This document shows, in pieces, positions 42,542-51,725 of a stretch of DNA of 64,000 bases; position 1 is the stretch's first letter, and each line of letters opens with the position of its first letter. Both the position numbers and the translations under genes were made by a program. This DNA comes from Planotetraspora phitsanulokensis. Its GTDB lineage: Bacteria > Actinomycetota > Actinomycetes > Streptosporangiales > Streptosporangiaceae. The DNA is taken from assembly GCF_016863295.1 (NCBI RefSeq), contig NZ_BOOP01000037.1, positions 1 to 64,000 of the forward strand, given 5' to 3'. The notes under the pieces are model-generated. The model did no database searches, was not told where the DNA came from, and worked only from the letters and a program-made list of their open reading frames with translations.

Positions 42542-44164
42542 TCAGGGCGCCATGAAAGGGTGCTTGGCGAGTAGGGCTTCGAAGAAGTTCTGGAGCATCG
42601 CGGTGACCGCGGCCTCGTTCCTGGTCAGCTCGTGGCCGCCGAACCGGTACACCTCATACCCCTTGAGCCGCAGCGCCCGGTCTTCGGCGGCCATCTTGGA
42701 GTACAGGTGGGGTGAGGCGGCCGCGCCTGCCTCCATGCCGTCGGCGTAGTGCTGCTGGCCGTCGACTTCCAGGACGACACGGGTACTGTGCGGCAGGAGC
42801 AGCAGGAAATCCATGCGCCCGCGTCCCAGCATGCTGTCCTTGCCGCCTCGCTGCCTTCGGGTCTGCGGGTCGTAGTGCAGGTACACCTGCGGGATAAGGG
42901 CGGGGCAGCGACTGGTGTCCTCGCGCAGGAGATAGGCCTGGGCGTAGGCGCGGAAGAGGACCTGCTCGGGTTTGCTCGCCAGGGACCTCCATAGCCGATT
43001 GCACAGATCTCGTCCGGCATCGAGATCGGACACCTCGGTGGAGAGGGATTGGCGGGCGCGCCACCAGGACAGCAGGTCGGCCCAGGTGAGCCCCTCGGGG
43101 TTCAGGGGCCTGTCGTAGACCAGGCAGTTATCGGCATTGCGCACGATCCGGATGTCATTGTTCACCGCGTCCCCGAGCACGATCTCGGGTTTGGGCCCGT
43201 CCGCGGCGAAGATTATGTTCTTCATCGTCCCGGAGACACCACCGCCGATCCTGCGGCTGGCGAAGATCGGCGCCCCGCTGATCTGGTCGACCTGGACGAG
43301 CTCGTACCCGTCATGGGCAAGGACGGAGTTGTAGAAGGCGTGCAGATGCCGGACCTCGACCTGCTCGGGACGCACCACGGGGTGAAGGGTCTCGACTAGG
43401 AACCGCAGGAGCCGCCCATCGTGCGCGCCGATGCCGAACCGCTCGTCCCGGTAGATCCAGTCGGCGGGGAAGTCGTCGTTGTTGATGCAGTGCTGGATGA
43501 GGTCCAAGCGGGCGGTGGCGTACCGGGGGTCGAGGCTCGGCATCCGGTCCAGGTCGTACAAGCGGTCGAGAAAGGCGACCTCGTCGAGCGTGCCCCACCA
43601 AAACAGATCCGGGAGCCCAACCGGGGCGCCCGCCTCCGCCAGCTCATCCATGATCTTCTTGCGGACTGCGTCGAGACCGTCGATGAGCCTACGGCGGGTG
43701 ACCTCCGTGATCTGGACGGCAGTGCCATCGCGGTCGGCTTGCTGCCCGGTCTGCAGGTCCTCGATGGTCTCCAACCGGGCGAGCACCGGCTCGAACAGGC
43801 CGGCGAGGTAGGCCCGCCGCTTCGCCCAACCTCCCGCATCCGACATTCCCCGGCTCTTCCAGTACTGATGGAAACCGACCTGGTCGCGAAATGGCGGGTC
43901 GAACACGATACGAAGACGCCCCAGGACAGCACGCAGAGCCCTCAACGCGACGGCGATCTCGGCGTTGTCCAGCCGGAGGTTCTTCTGCTCGGTGCCGTAT
44001 TCCAGCAGCTCGTCCCAGCTCAGACGGGCCAGCGCTGACGCGGCGTCGACGTCGGCGAGGTCCCCTAACGGTCCCTTGCGCAGCTGCTCCACCCGCGCGG
44101 AATCGAAGATCGTCCCGTTCGGCGTCTGGCTGAAACCCTTTAGGAAGGGATTACCGGGAAGCAT
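42542..44164 (-). CDS. AbiJ-like defence protein with C-terminal PD-(D/E)XK nuclease domain
   Basis: This large protein (about 540 residues from ATG 44164) starts with a helical N-terminal part, containing FLKGFSQTPNGTIFDSARVEQLRKGPLGDL and later PPFRDQVGFHQYWKSRGMSDAGGWAKRRAYLAGLFEPVL, which resembles AbiJ-type abortive-infection proteins. The last 90 residues form a restriction-endonuclease-like fold: MDFLLLLPHSTRVVLEVDGQQHY with Asp452, Glu466 and Asp468 in the D-E-x-D arrangement, followed by EDRALRLKGYEVYRFGGHEL. It lies between CRISPR array 1 and the cas operon, on the opposite strand. A nucleolytic antiphage role is inferred. Confidence 0.75.
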   Translation of the reverse strand: MLPGNPFLKGFSQTPNGTIFDSARVEQLRKGPLGDLADVDAASALARLSWDELLEYGTEQKNLRLDNAEIAVALRALRAVLGRLRIVFDPPFRDQVGFHQYWKSRGMSDAGGWAKRRAYLAGLFEPVLARLETIEDLQTGQQADRDGTAVQITEVTRRRLIDGLDAVRKKIMDELAEAGAPVGLPDLFWWGTLDEVAFLDRLYDLDRMPSLDPRYATARLDLIQHCINNDDFPADWIYRDERFGIGAHDGRLLRFLVETLHPVVRPEQVEVRHLHAFYNSVLAHDGYELVQVDQISGAPIFASRRIGGGVSGTMKNIIFAADGPKPEIVLGDAVNNDIRIVRNADNCLVYDRPLNPEGLTWADLLSWWRARQSLSTEVSDLDAGRDLCNRLWRSLASKPEQVLFRAYAQAYLLREDTSRCPALIPQVYLHYDPQTRRQRGGKDSMLGRGRMDFLLLLPHSTRVVLEVDGQQHYADGMEAGAAASPHLYSKMAAEDRALRLKGYEVYRFGGHELTRNEAAVTAMLQNFFEALLAKHPFMAP

Positions 44165-44267
44165 CGCCTCATTATCCCCTGGCCACTCTGATCTCGGACA
44201 AAGGTTTGCTGAGCCGCGCTTCCAAGCACTTGAGCCCCCGGACGGTCGCGCGGCCAATCTACTTGCC

Positions 44268-44447
44268 TTACGTGGGCTGAACGACCTTCAAGCGGCCGAC
44301 TTTGACCATCGGCATGCTGAGGCCGGGGTCTCTGGCCAGGCCATACGGAGAGCGGCTGCGGCACTCCGCGAGGCCGAAATAGGTAAGCAACGCAAGCAGA
44401 ACGTCCAGGTGTTCGCTGTACCGGGCGGACTTGCTGTCTTCAGCCAT
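44268..44447 (-). pseudogene. Possible remnant of a small winged-helix protein
   Basis: A 59-residue frame beginning MAEDSKSARYSEHLDVLLALLTYFGLAECRS has natural helical composition like the start of a winged-helix regulator but ends early, and no continuation is found in other frames. The call is weak. Confidence 0.25.
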
Positions 44448-44750
44448 GCAAGCCCTACTTTCGGCGTCGAAGGTCCTGACGCCGGTCACTACGCAGATCG
44501 TCCAATAGCCGCGCCGCGTTAGCGTCCTTCGGGACCGTTTTGGCCGTTCGGTGGCAAGTCATGACGAAAGCGGGATTCGGCGGCGATTGGTACAACTTCG
44601 TATATATCGGCCGGAGAATCTCAAGCGTCTGGGGGAGCCGGTATTACGCGGAACCAGGAAAACCTGTCTTCAAGGGATCGGCCGGTGCGTGGCCAACGCC
44701 GCACTTCCACACGCGGATTCGCCTGCATCGGTGAGAGATTTCCGGAATAC

Positions 44751-44870
44751 CTCTCATCGCCCCTTGGTCTCGGATACGGTCACCTCGATCCCGCTTTCAT
44801 CCAGGTCTCTCGTCGCCGCTTGGCTATCCGGGACAGTTCTTCGCCCGCTTCGCGGGTCCTTCATCTCGCA
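44751..44870 (+). ncRNA. Candidate Cas-regulating crRNA-like RNA: pseudo-repeat, spacer, pseudo-repeat upstream of csb1
   Basis: Two degenerate repeats lie ahead of the cas operon. The first (about 44778-44806) ends CCGCTTTCATCCAGGT, close to the repeat end CCGCCCTTCATCGAGGC. The second (about 44840-44870) has a perfect hairpin CCCGC-TTC-GCGGG, one base, then CCTTCATC, exactly the hairpin-N-CCTTCATC order of the true repeats. The intervening pseudo-spacer begins at 44807 with CTCTCGTCGCCGCTTGG. It matches 44751-44767 (CTCTCATCGCCCCTTGG) at 15 of 17 positions, with mismatches only at positions 6 and 12. The match lies about 160 bases before csb1. This fits a self-targeting, autoregulatory crRNA. 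A diverged tandem duplication is the alternative. Confidence 0.45.
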
Positions 44871-44923
44871 CCTCCGGTGATAGCAGCCGGGGGCGACATT
44901 CCGTCTCAGTCAAGGAGGAACCG

Positions 44924-46138
44924 ATGTCTCCGATCACGTTGGACACGCTGCTGGGCGCCACTGCCCCAGGAGGCGGTAGCTGTCTCACATCGACCACCGA
45001 ACTCGCTCCTGCGGGAGGGGGCCATCAGGCGGTGGCGCCCGCCAAGTTCGCGGCCCCACGGGGGAAGGAGAGCGTGTACGCCTACGAGCGGCGATACCTC
45101 GACGAAGATCTGCGAACCGCGGTGATCATCGATTCGAAGCAGAGCCAACTCAACCGGGCGGAGGCCGGGTTGGCGCTGGCCATCGAGGATGGGAACCCCG
45201 TCTTATCGCGGATGCCGCGAATCGTCGTCACGTACGTGGTCGATGGGCGGGTGGAGAAGTACTCGGATCTCACCCTTCCGCACAGGGCATACGACGGGCA
45301 CATCCGCGCCGCTACGAAGGATGGGGTCCCGGTCACTGACCTGCCGGAATACCGTGCGATCCGCGATGCCTCGCCGGCGAACGCGCGGGCGTTGCTGGAT
45401 GCCAGCCCGATCACGCTGGTGTACGGGGGTTGGGATTCGAGCAGAAGGGCGCGGCAGGGTCGCTGGCGTAGCGCTCTGGTGGGGGAGATCATCGGGTTCT
45501 GCCGCGAGCGGGAGCCGTCACTGCGTGGTGGCGCCCGTGTGGATGGCGTCGGCATGCAGATGCTGCTGTCCGGCAAGGATCTGCGGGAGATCGTGGAGCG
45601 CCAGTACGGCGAGTTGAGCGCGAAGAAGGCGAACGACCTGCTCAAGGCGGCAGACAAGGCGACCAAGGACAAGGCCCCGATCTCGGCGTCGCCCGTGGGC
45701 TTGGGTGGTATCCCGCCCGCGCTCAGCCAGTTGGCCGGCGTCGCATGCGAGCGGATCATCCGAAGCCATGTGCTGTCGTTCGCCACGCTGCGGCAGATGC
45801 GGTTCGGCGCCGGGGCGCAGGGCGACCAGGCGTGCAGGGCGCTGCTGGCGGCGTTGGCGCTCAACGGGCTGGCCCGCTCGGACGCGGAGCTGTATCTGCG
45901 GGCCAACTGCGACCTGGTCGAGGCGGATGGCACCAGGGTGACGCTGGATCAGCGCGGCGGCCAGACGATCAGTCTCGAGCCGCTCGGCATCAAGGAGGCG
46001 GACGCCCTGCTGGCGGAGGCGTTGGCGCACGCCGAGCAGGAGGCTGGCGTCCAGTGGAACGGTCCGGTGCTGGAGGTCGACGGAAACCCCGCGATCGTCG
46101 CGGGCGCCGTGGCCGGTGACGCGGCCGACGAGGAGTGA
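44924..46138 (+). CDS. csb1: Type I-U/I-G Cas7 protein Csb1 (GSU0053 family)
   Basis: This 404-residue backbone subunit of the type I-U (I-G) Cascade complex matches the GSU0053 family, with RYLDEDLRTAVIIDSKQSQLNRAE, ITLVYGGWDSSRRARQGRWRSALVGEIIGF and RSHVLSFATLRQMRFG. Several copies line the crRNA spacer. AAGGAGG ten bases before the ATG is a strong ribosome site. It is the first gene of the cas operon, preceded by the pseudo-CRISPR structure, and csb2 starts six bases after its stop. Confidence 0.92.
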   Translation: MSPITLDTLLGATAPGGGSCLTSTTELAPAGGGHQAVAPAKFAAPRGKESVYAYERRYLDEDLRTAVIIDSKQSQLNRAEAGLALAIEDGNPVLSRMPRIVVTYVVDGRVEKYSDLTLPHRAYDGHIRAATKDGVPVTDLPEYRAIRDASPANARALLDASPITLVYGGWDSSRRARQGRWRSALVGEIIGFCREREPSLRGGARVDGVGMQMLLSGKDLREIVERQYGELSAKKANDLLKAADKATKDKAPISASPVGLGGIPPALSQLAGVACERIIRSHVLSFATLRQMRFGAGAQGDQACRALLAALALNGLARSDAELYLRANCDLVEADGTRVTLDQRGGQTISLEPLGIKEADALLAEALAHAEQEAGVQWNGPVLEVDGNPAIVAGAVAGDAADEE

Positions 46139-46144
46139 TCGGCT

Positions 46145-47665
46145 GTGCCGTACGCCATCATCGCCGAGCTCCCGCTCGGCACCTACCACGGTCACACGGG
46201 TGACGGTGAGATCGATTCGGTTCCCTCGCCGGCTCGGCTGGCGGCGGCGCTGTTGTGCGCGGCGGCGAGCGGACCGCGGGCCGAGCACGACGGCGTGCTG
46301 CTGAGCCCGTGCGAGGCGGACATGGCCGCGCTTCGCTGGCTGGAGACTCATCCGCCGGACGGAATTCGTGTGCCCCCACTGTCGGTGAACCAGCCCGATG
46401 GGCTGGCCTACCGGATTCGGCTTCTGGAAAAGCGCCCGCATGGACGGGTCTTCTCCCGCACACCGCAACCATTGGGGTCGGTCGCGGTCAACGGGAGTTA
46501 CGCCTGGACATGGCAGGTCGGCCCCCCTGCCGCGCTTCGTGAGCCGATCGAGGCGCTGTGCGCGGACGTGTCGCACCTGGGCATGGCGGAGACTCCTGTG
46601 CGGATGCGTGTCGGGACGGCCGAGCCCACGCATGATCTGGTCCCGGACGCGGACTGGTGGGACACCGCCAAGGGTGATCTGGACCTGGACGTTCCGGAGC
46701 AAGGTAGGGCGCATGCCCTCCTGGCGGCCTACCGGACCGACAACGGCAAGGCCCCAGCTGTCACCAAGGACAGGCTGGTCAGCAACGAGACTCATGTGCG
46801 ACCGACGCGGGTCACAGCAGCCATCGCTTCGGCCAGGTACGCCTCCCGCCAGCCAGCACCTCCCAGTGGTCCATGGGGCCAGGTGCTGCTCGCGGACGTC
46901 GACACGCCCCTGACTCGCGAGGCCGATCGGGTGCGCTGGGCCGTCACCATGCACAAGGCCCTGATCAAAATGATCGGGTACGGTGCTCCACCTGTGCTGA
47001 CCGGCGTGTATGGCCCCGAGATCGTACGGCCGGCCAACCGGTGCGCCATCCAGATCCTCACCGAGCAGGAAGCGTCCGCCAGCGGAGCGTCCTCAAAATC
47101 CCTGTTCGCTCTGATGTTGCCGTCCGACATCGACGGGGCGGACTACAAGGTCATCAAGGACGCATGGGAAGCGCTCACCGAGATCCGCCCCGGCCGGCGT
47201 CTGTCCTTGACCACACGCCCAGAGCAGCGCGCGGACCAGTTCTGGAACGCGCCACCCGACGGGCATGTCCGGTTGTGGCGCACCGTTCCGGCCGCTGTGC
47301 CGGAGACGCGTGGACAGGGCAGGAACTGGACGCTGACCGACGCTATCCGGCTGTCGGTCGGCCTGGTCCTGCGGGACCAGCTGGGCATACCCGCGAGCAA
47401 GGGCAGTTCGTGGTACCGCGAGGTCGCCGAAGCCGCGCGACGAGCCGGGCTCACAGTGGCGAACGCCGAACCCGTCCGCGATGGAGACTTGAGTCGGTTC
47501 GTCCACAAGATCCCTGCCGGGCTGCCGCTGCGGCCCTACCGAGCGATCATCGACCTCGCCACCCTGACCCCCTCCCGGGGGATGCTCGCCATCGGCCAGG
47601 CGCGGCATCTGGGCAACGGGCTGCTGGTGCCCGAGGACGTCCCAGCTGATGAGGTAACCCGATGA
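46145..47665 (+). CDS. csb2: Type I-U/I-G Cas5-Cas6 fusion protein Csb2 (GSU0054 family)
   Basis: This 506-residue protein starts at GTG 46145 (VPYAIIAELPLGTYHGHTGDGEIDSVPSPARLAAALLCAAASG, a Cas5-like RAMP beginning). It ends with a Cas6-like part rich in Gly and basic residues (RLSVGLVLRDQLGIPASKGSSWYREVAEAARRAGL). In the I-U/I-G subtype Csb2 supplies both the Cas5 function (crRNA 5' handle) and Cas6-like repeat cleavage. It overlaps cas3 by ATGA. It appears full length, with no frameshift. Confidence 0.9.
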   Translation: MPYAIIAELPLGTYHGHTGDGEIDSVPSPARLAAALLCAAASGPRAEHDGVLLSPCEADMAALRWLETHPPDGIRVPPLSVNQPDGLAYRIRLLEKRPHGRVFSRTPQPLGSVAVNGSYAWTWQVGPPAALREPIEALCADVSHLGMAETPVRMRVGTAEPTHDLVPDADWWDTAKGDLDLDVPEQGRAHALLAAYRTDNGKAPAVTKDRLVSNETHVRPTRVTAAIASARYASRQPAPPSGPWGQVLLADVDTPLTREADRVRWAVTMHKALIKMIGYGAPPVLTGVYGPEIVRPANRCAIQILTEQEASASGASSKSLFALMLPSDIDGADYKVIKDAWEALTEIRPGRRLSLTTRPEQRADQFWNAPPDGHVRLWRTVPAAVPETRGQGRNWTLTDAIRLSVGLVLRDQLGIPASKGSSWYREVAEAARRAGLTVANAEPVRDGDLSRFVHKIPAGLPLRPYRAIIDLATLTPSRGMLAIGQARHLGNGLLVPEDVPADEVTR

Positions 47666-50451
47666 CACTGTCCCTCAGCGACTTCAATGACTTCTTCTCC
47701 GCCGTGAACAGCCGGGACGGAATCCCTCACGACGGCATCCGCCCGTTCGGTTGGCAGCGCAGGCTCCTGGAAGGTCTCGTCCGGGACGGCAGGTGGCCCG
47801 ATGTCATCGGTGCGCCGACCGGTGCCGGGAAGACCAGCGTGATCGATGTCCATGTGTTCGCCGTCGCGCTGATGGCGGCGGGTGCCGTCCCTCGGTTGCC
47901 GCGCCGCTTGTCGATGGTCGTGGACCGGCGAGTGCTCGTTGACGATCAGTATCAGCATGCGTGTGAGCTGCGTGACAAGCTTCATCCAGGGGCCGGCAGT
48001 CCGCCGGCCAGCGACATTCTGGCCGAGGTCGCCCGCCTCCTGCGGTCAATGCTCGTCACCGCCGATGTCGCATCCCCCCTCATGGTCAGCAGGCTGCGCG
48101 GGGGGATGCCGGCGCCGCGTGCCTGGCGCGACGACGCGACCGCCTGCCAGGTCATCTGTGCGACACCCGACATGTGGGGCAGCCGGCTCCTGTTCAGCGG
48201 GTACGGCACCAGCTCCTCGTCCCGGCCTCGCGAGGCAGGGCTGCTCGCCTTCGACTCGGTGGTGGTCGTAGACGAGGCGCACCTGTCCCGGCAACTCATC
48301 CGAACGACCCGCCGCGTCGCAGAATTGGCAGCCATCAGCGATCGTCGATTGCCCGTACCGGTGCTCCAGGTTGTGGAGGCAACCGCGACCCCAGATGAGC
48401 CCGGGTCAATGGTCGTGGCCGACGTGGACGAGGCCGACCTGTCCGAGAGCCCGGCCCTGGAGGAGCGGCTGCGCAGGCCCAAACCCATCGAGTTCCTGGA
48501 ACTGCCGACCTGGCCCATTCCCACCAAAGGCCCCGCCCGAGCCTCCGCACTGGCGTCAATGGCAGACTGCGCGACCAGGTTGCGCAACACCTACGGCCCG
48601 ACGATCGGCTGCTTCGTGAACAACGTGGCAACCGCGACGGATCTCGCCGCGCTGCTCGGCAAGCATGGCGAAACGCGCCTGGTGTGCGGCCGGCTGCGCC
48701 CGTACGACCTGGACCGGCTGCAGAACACCAATCCGGGCCTGCTGAGCGCAGACGGCGATCCGAAGGTCGATTTCCTGATCTCCACACAGAGCCTGGAAGT
48801 CGGCGTCGACCTCGACTGGGCCGCCGCCCTGGTCGAGCTGGCCCCCGGTTCTGCCATCACGCAACGCGCCGGCCGGGTCAACCGCCGCGGCAAGCGCGCC
48901 GACACCCGCATCGTCGTCGCGATCCCCGCCAAAGAAGTCGGTGAGAAAGCCAACACCGCGCCCTACGAACCCGAAGACCTGAACGCCGCGCTCGCGTGGC
49001 TGCGCGAACGTCAGGTCGACTCCAACGGGCTTGCCCCGTGGGTGCTGCGTGAGCATCCACCGCCCGGCCAGCGGCGGCGCCGCACCCTGTTGCAGCGCGC
49101 AGAACTGAGCGACGCGTGGATGTGGGCGCGAACCAGCGACCGGCTGTTCGCCACCAGCGATCTGGACCTGTGGCTGTCCGACAACCTTGTTGAAGACCTC
49201 GACGTGGGAATCGTCGTACGACAGGGCCTGCCCGCCGACCCCGTTGCGGCCATCGAACTGCTTCGAGCGCTCCCACCGTTCGACTACGAGGCGATCCCGG
49301 TAAAGATCAACACCTGCCGGACCAGGATCGAAGAGATCACCGCACCGGTCTTCCTCGTCCGCGACGACGACGTGTCGATCTATTCGGCCCAAGATGTGCG
49401 CCCGGGCGACATCGTCGTGGTAGACGCGAGTTCTCCGATCTTCACCGTGATCGACGGCATGGCGCTGGTGGACCAGACCGGCAGCAGTGCGGCGGCGGAT
49501 GTGCTGGAGGGCCCCGCCCATCCGAAGATCGGTCAGTTCGTCTTCCGGCTTGGCCACGGCCCGTTGCTTGATCCCGCCGCGTTCGATGATGACGAGACCA
49601 AGACGGCGATCGCCCACGTCCTGACCATTGCTGCAACCCTCAGGGACACCGACAGCCTCGACGGGCGCCGAGGACGGGCCGAACTGGCAGACGCTCTGGA
49701 CAAGCTCACCCCGTTGCTGGCCGAACCCGTGGCCGACAGGGTACGGGCCGCGGTCAAAGTCCTTCTGAGGGCGAACCTCAAGGATTTCGAGGTTCACGTG
49801 CTCGGCGAGCCGCCTGTCAGCCTCCTCATCACCGACAACCGCCGGATGCTCCACGACGAGGCCGCACGCCAGCAGTGGACACCCCGAGAGCGCGTCCCCT
49901 TGCACGCCCACGCCGCCGCCGTCGCCGAGCGGGCCCGGATCACCAGCGATCAACTCGGCCTGGAATCTCAGAGCGACCTGCTGGAACTCGCTGGACTCCA
50001 CCACGACGACGGAAAAGCCGACTCACGATTCCAGCTCAGCCTCGACCCCCAGCGGACAAGCGAACTTCCCCTGGCCAAAAGCGGTATGAGCACATCGCGG
50101 CAGATCAAACAGGCTCGAGCCGAATCAGGCCTGCCATCCAGGTGGCGCCACGAGCAGCTGTCCGTACTCGCCTGCTGGAACGCCCTCGCCGACCTTCCCG
50201 CAGACGACCGGGACCTGGTCGCACGTCTCGTCGGCACAAGCCACGGGGAGGGACGCTACGGATTCCCGCACACCGTCACCGAACTCACTGGAGACGACAC
50301 CCACCAGGAGCTGGGGCGGCTCCTCTACGGCGAGGGCGAATGGGACCACATCATCGAGCGAACACATTCGATCTTCGGCATATGGGGCTGCGCCTACCTG
50401 GAAGCACTGCTCCGAGCTGCCGACGGCCAAGTGTCCAGCGAGGGATCATGA
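47662..50451 (+). CDS. cas3: CRISPR helicase-nuclease Cas3 (type I-U, helicase-HD order)
   Basis: This 929-residue protein has an SF2 helicase first: Walker A GAPTGAGKT (residues 50-58), DEAH (204-207) and motif VI QRAGRVNRRG (from residue 401). The HD nuclease domain follows at the C-terminus, with HHDDGK from His780. In most type I systems the HD domain is N-terminal; the helicase-first order is characteristic of type I-U. Cas3 degrades DNA recognised by Cascade. All key motifs are present, so interference should work. The gene overlaps csb2 and csb3. Confidence 0.95.
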   Translation: MTLSLSDFNDFFSAVNSRDGIPHDGIRPFGWQRRLLEGLVRDGRWPDVIGAPTGAGKTSVIDVHVFAVALMAAGAVPRLPRRLSMVVDRRVLVDDQYQHACELRDKLHPGAGSPPASDILAEVARLLRSMLVTADVASPLMVSRLRGGMPAPRAWRDDATACQVICATPDMWGSRLLFSGYGTSSSSRPREAGLLAFDSVVVVDEAHLSRQLIRTTRRVAELAAISDRRLPVPVLQVVEATATPDEPGSMVVADVDEADLSESPALEERLRRPKPIEFLELPTWPIPTKGPARASALASMADCATRLRNTYGPTIGCFVNNVATATDLAALLGKHGETRLVCGRLRPYDLDRLQNTNPGLLSADGDPKVDFLISTQSLEVGVDLDWAAALVELAPGSAITQRAGRVNRRGKRADTRIVVAIPAKEVGEKANTAPYEPEDLNAALAWLRERQVDSNGLAPWVLREHPPPGQRRRRTLLQRAELSDAWMWARTSDRLFATSDLDLWLSDNLVEDLDVGIVVRQGLPADPVAAIELLRALPPFDYEAIPVKINTCRTRIEEITAPVFLVRDDDVSIYSAQDVRPGDIVVVDASSPIFTVIDGMALVDQTGSSAAADVLEGPAHPKIGQFVFRLGHGPLLDPAAFDDDETKTAIAHVLTIAATLRDTDSLDGRRGRAELADALDKLTPLLAEPVADRVRAAVKVLLRANLKDFEVHVLGEPPVSLLITDNRRMLHDEAARQQWTPRERVPLHAHAAAVAERARITSDQLGLESQSDLLELAGLHHDDGKADSRFQLSLDPQRTSELPLAKSGMSTSRQIKQARAESGLPSRWRHEQLSVLACWNALADLPADDRDLVARLVGTSHGEGRYGFPHTVTELTGDDTHQELGRLLYGEGEWDHIIERTHSIFGIWGCAYLEALLRAADGQVSSEGS

Positions 50452-51449
50452 ACGGGATCACCCTCGGCGGCGACCCCCGCCGCCTCATCACCCACCTGGC
50501 CCTCTACGGCCTGGCCGCAATCTGCGCCGACGCCGGCCACACTGACCTGCGCATCTCGTGGACCACAGGCATGCGCCCCCGCCCGCACCTGGACATGCAC
50601 CCAGACACTGCCGCGGATATCGTCCACGCCCATGCACGCGACTGCGACTGGGTGAAAGAGACGATCAACCTCGCCGGCACACCCCGCGGCCTCATGAGCC
50701 CCCGCCTGACCGCCATCAGCACCGACGACGGTTGGCAGGAACTCCAAGACCGGCGCCACAAGGTCCTCGACACTCTCACGGCGGCGCGTGCGGTCCTCGG
50801 CCTTCGCTTTCTCGGCGCTCTCGGCGAACCGGCCTACTGGCGCTTCGACAAGAGGACGGGAAAGCGGGTGCAGGACGATGCAGCCAACCGGCTGGAGATG
50901 CAGCCACGAAACACCGGAGCGGAATTCGTCGGCAGCCGCCTCAGCAAGATCGCTGAAAAGGTCGCCGCGCGGACGACCAGCCAGATTCTCGACGGACTCC
51001 TCGGGCGCCACGTGCGCGACGAAGTCTCCGGCGACGCGCCTGACAGCCGTTCGGCCACCGGATTGGACGCTCCCGGGCCCGCTGACAACGCCGTGGTGTG
51101 GTGTGCGCTGTGGGGCATATCCCAGATCCCCATCGCCCTGCGGACCGGCGGACCGGCATTGACCAGCGTCTCCGTACGCAACAGCCGCCCTGAGCACTTC
51201 GCCGTACCCATGTGGCGTATCCCATGGCATCCCGCGCGGCTTCGCAGCATCCTCGCCTCCGCACAATTCCAAGCCGTCGCAGCCGCGCTCGCCCGCCGAG
51301 AAGTACCCGACGAGAACCCTCGGCTGTGGCTGACCTCCCGCGGAGTGACCGCGATCATCACATTCCCCGTGACCATTTCCGGCAGCGACAAAGCCCCGGA
51401 ACGCCGAGCGGGCGCTGGCCAACTCCACCCAATCGGCAGGCGCCAATGA
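50448..51449 (+). CDS. csb3: Type I-U Csb3 (Cas8u-like large subunit)
   Basis: This 333-residue protein begins MNGITLGGDPRRLITHLALYGLAAICADAG, typical of Csb3, the Cas8u-type subunit of the I-U Cascade. It continues with a conserved stretch ALGEPAYWRFDKRTGKRVQDDAANRLEMQPRNTGAEFVGSRL. Cas8-type subunits read the PAM and recruit Cas3. The ATG overlaps the cas3 stop and the TGA overlaps the ATG of the broken cas4-cas1 gene. It is the last intact gene of the effector operon. Confidence 0.88.
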   Translation: MNGITLGGDPRRLITHLALYGLAAICADAGHTDLRISWTTGMRPRPHLDMHPDTAADIVHAHARDCDWVKETINLAGTPRGLMSPRLTAISTDDGWQELQDRRHKVLDTLTAARAVLGLRFLGALGEPAYWRFDKRTGKRVQDDAANRLEMQPRNTGAEFVGSRLSKIAEKVAARTTSQILDGLLGRHVRDEVSGDAPDSRSATGLDAPGPADNAVVWCALWGISQIPIALRTGGPALTSVSVRNSRPEHFAVPMWRIPWHPARLRSILASAQFQAVAAALARREVPDENPRLWLTSRGVTAIITFPVTISGSDKAPERRAGAGQLHPIGRRQ

Positions 51450-51725
51450 CCATCCCCTTCGGGGACCGTGACCCCATCCACATCAGCCTCGTCGCGCACC
51501 AAGCGTTCTTGCCCTCGCCGGGCCTGGCTCGAGGCGGCTGGAGAAAGCACCGACACCGGCCAGATGGCGGTGGGGACCCGCGACCACACATCCGTCGACG
51601 ACCAAGCCTCCTCTCGATCCACCCGTGTGCGCTCGCTCGACGCGATCAGCGACCGTCTCAACATCGTCGGGCGCTGCGACCTCGTCGAATTAGACGCCAC
51701 CGGAGAGTTGACGGTGGTCGAAACT
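51446..51725 (+). pseudogene. cas4: cas4-cas1 fusion gene, frameshifted and truncated by a CRISPR repeat
   Basis: The ATG overlaps the csb3 stop. Frame 1 reads MTIPFGDRDPIHISLVAHQAF. One extra T near 51510 shifts it, and CPRRAWLEAAGESTDTGQMAVGT then continues in the next frame up to DLVELDATGELTVVE. This is the N-terminal Cas4 domain, with the first Fe-S cysteine in FCPRRAW. At about 51723 the sequence turns directly into a CRISPR repeat. The rest of Cas4, the whole Cas1 part, cas2 and any leader are missing. The adaptation module is lost in this window. Confidence 0.85.
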
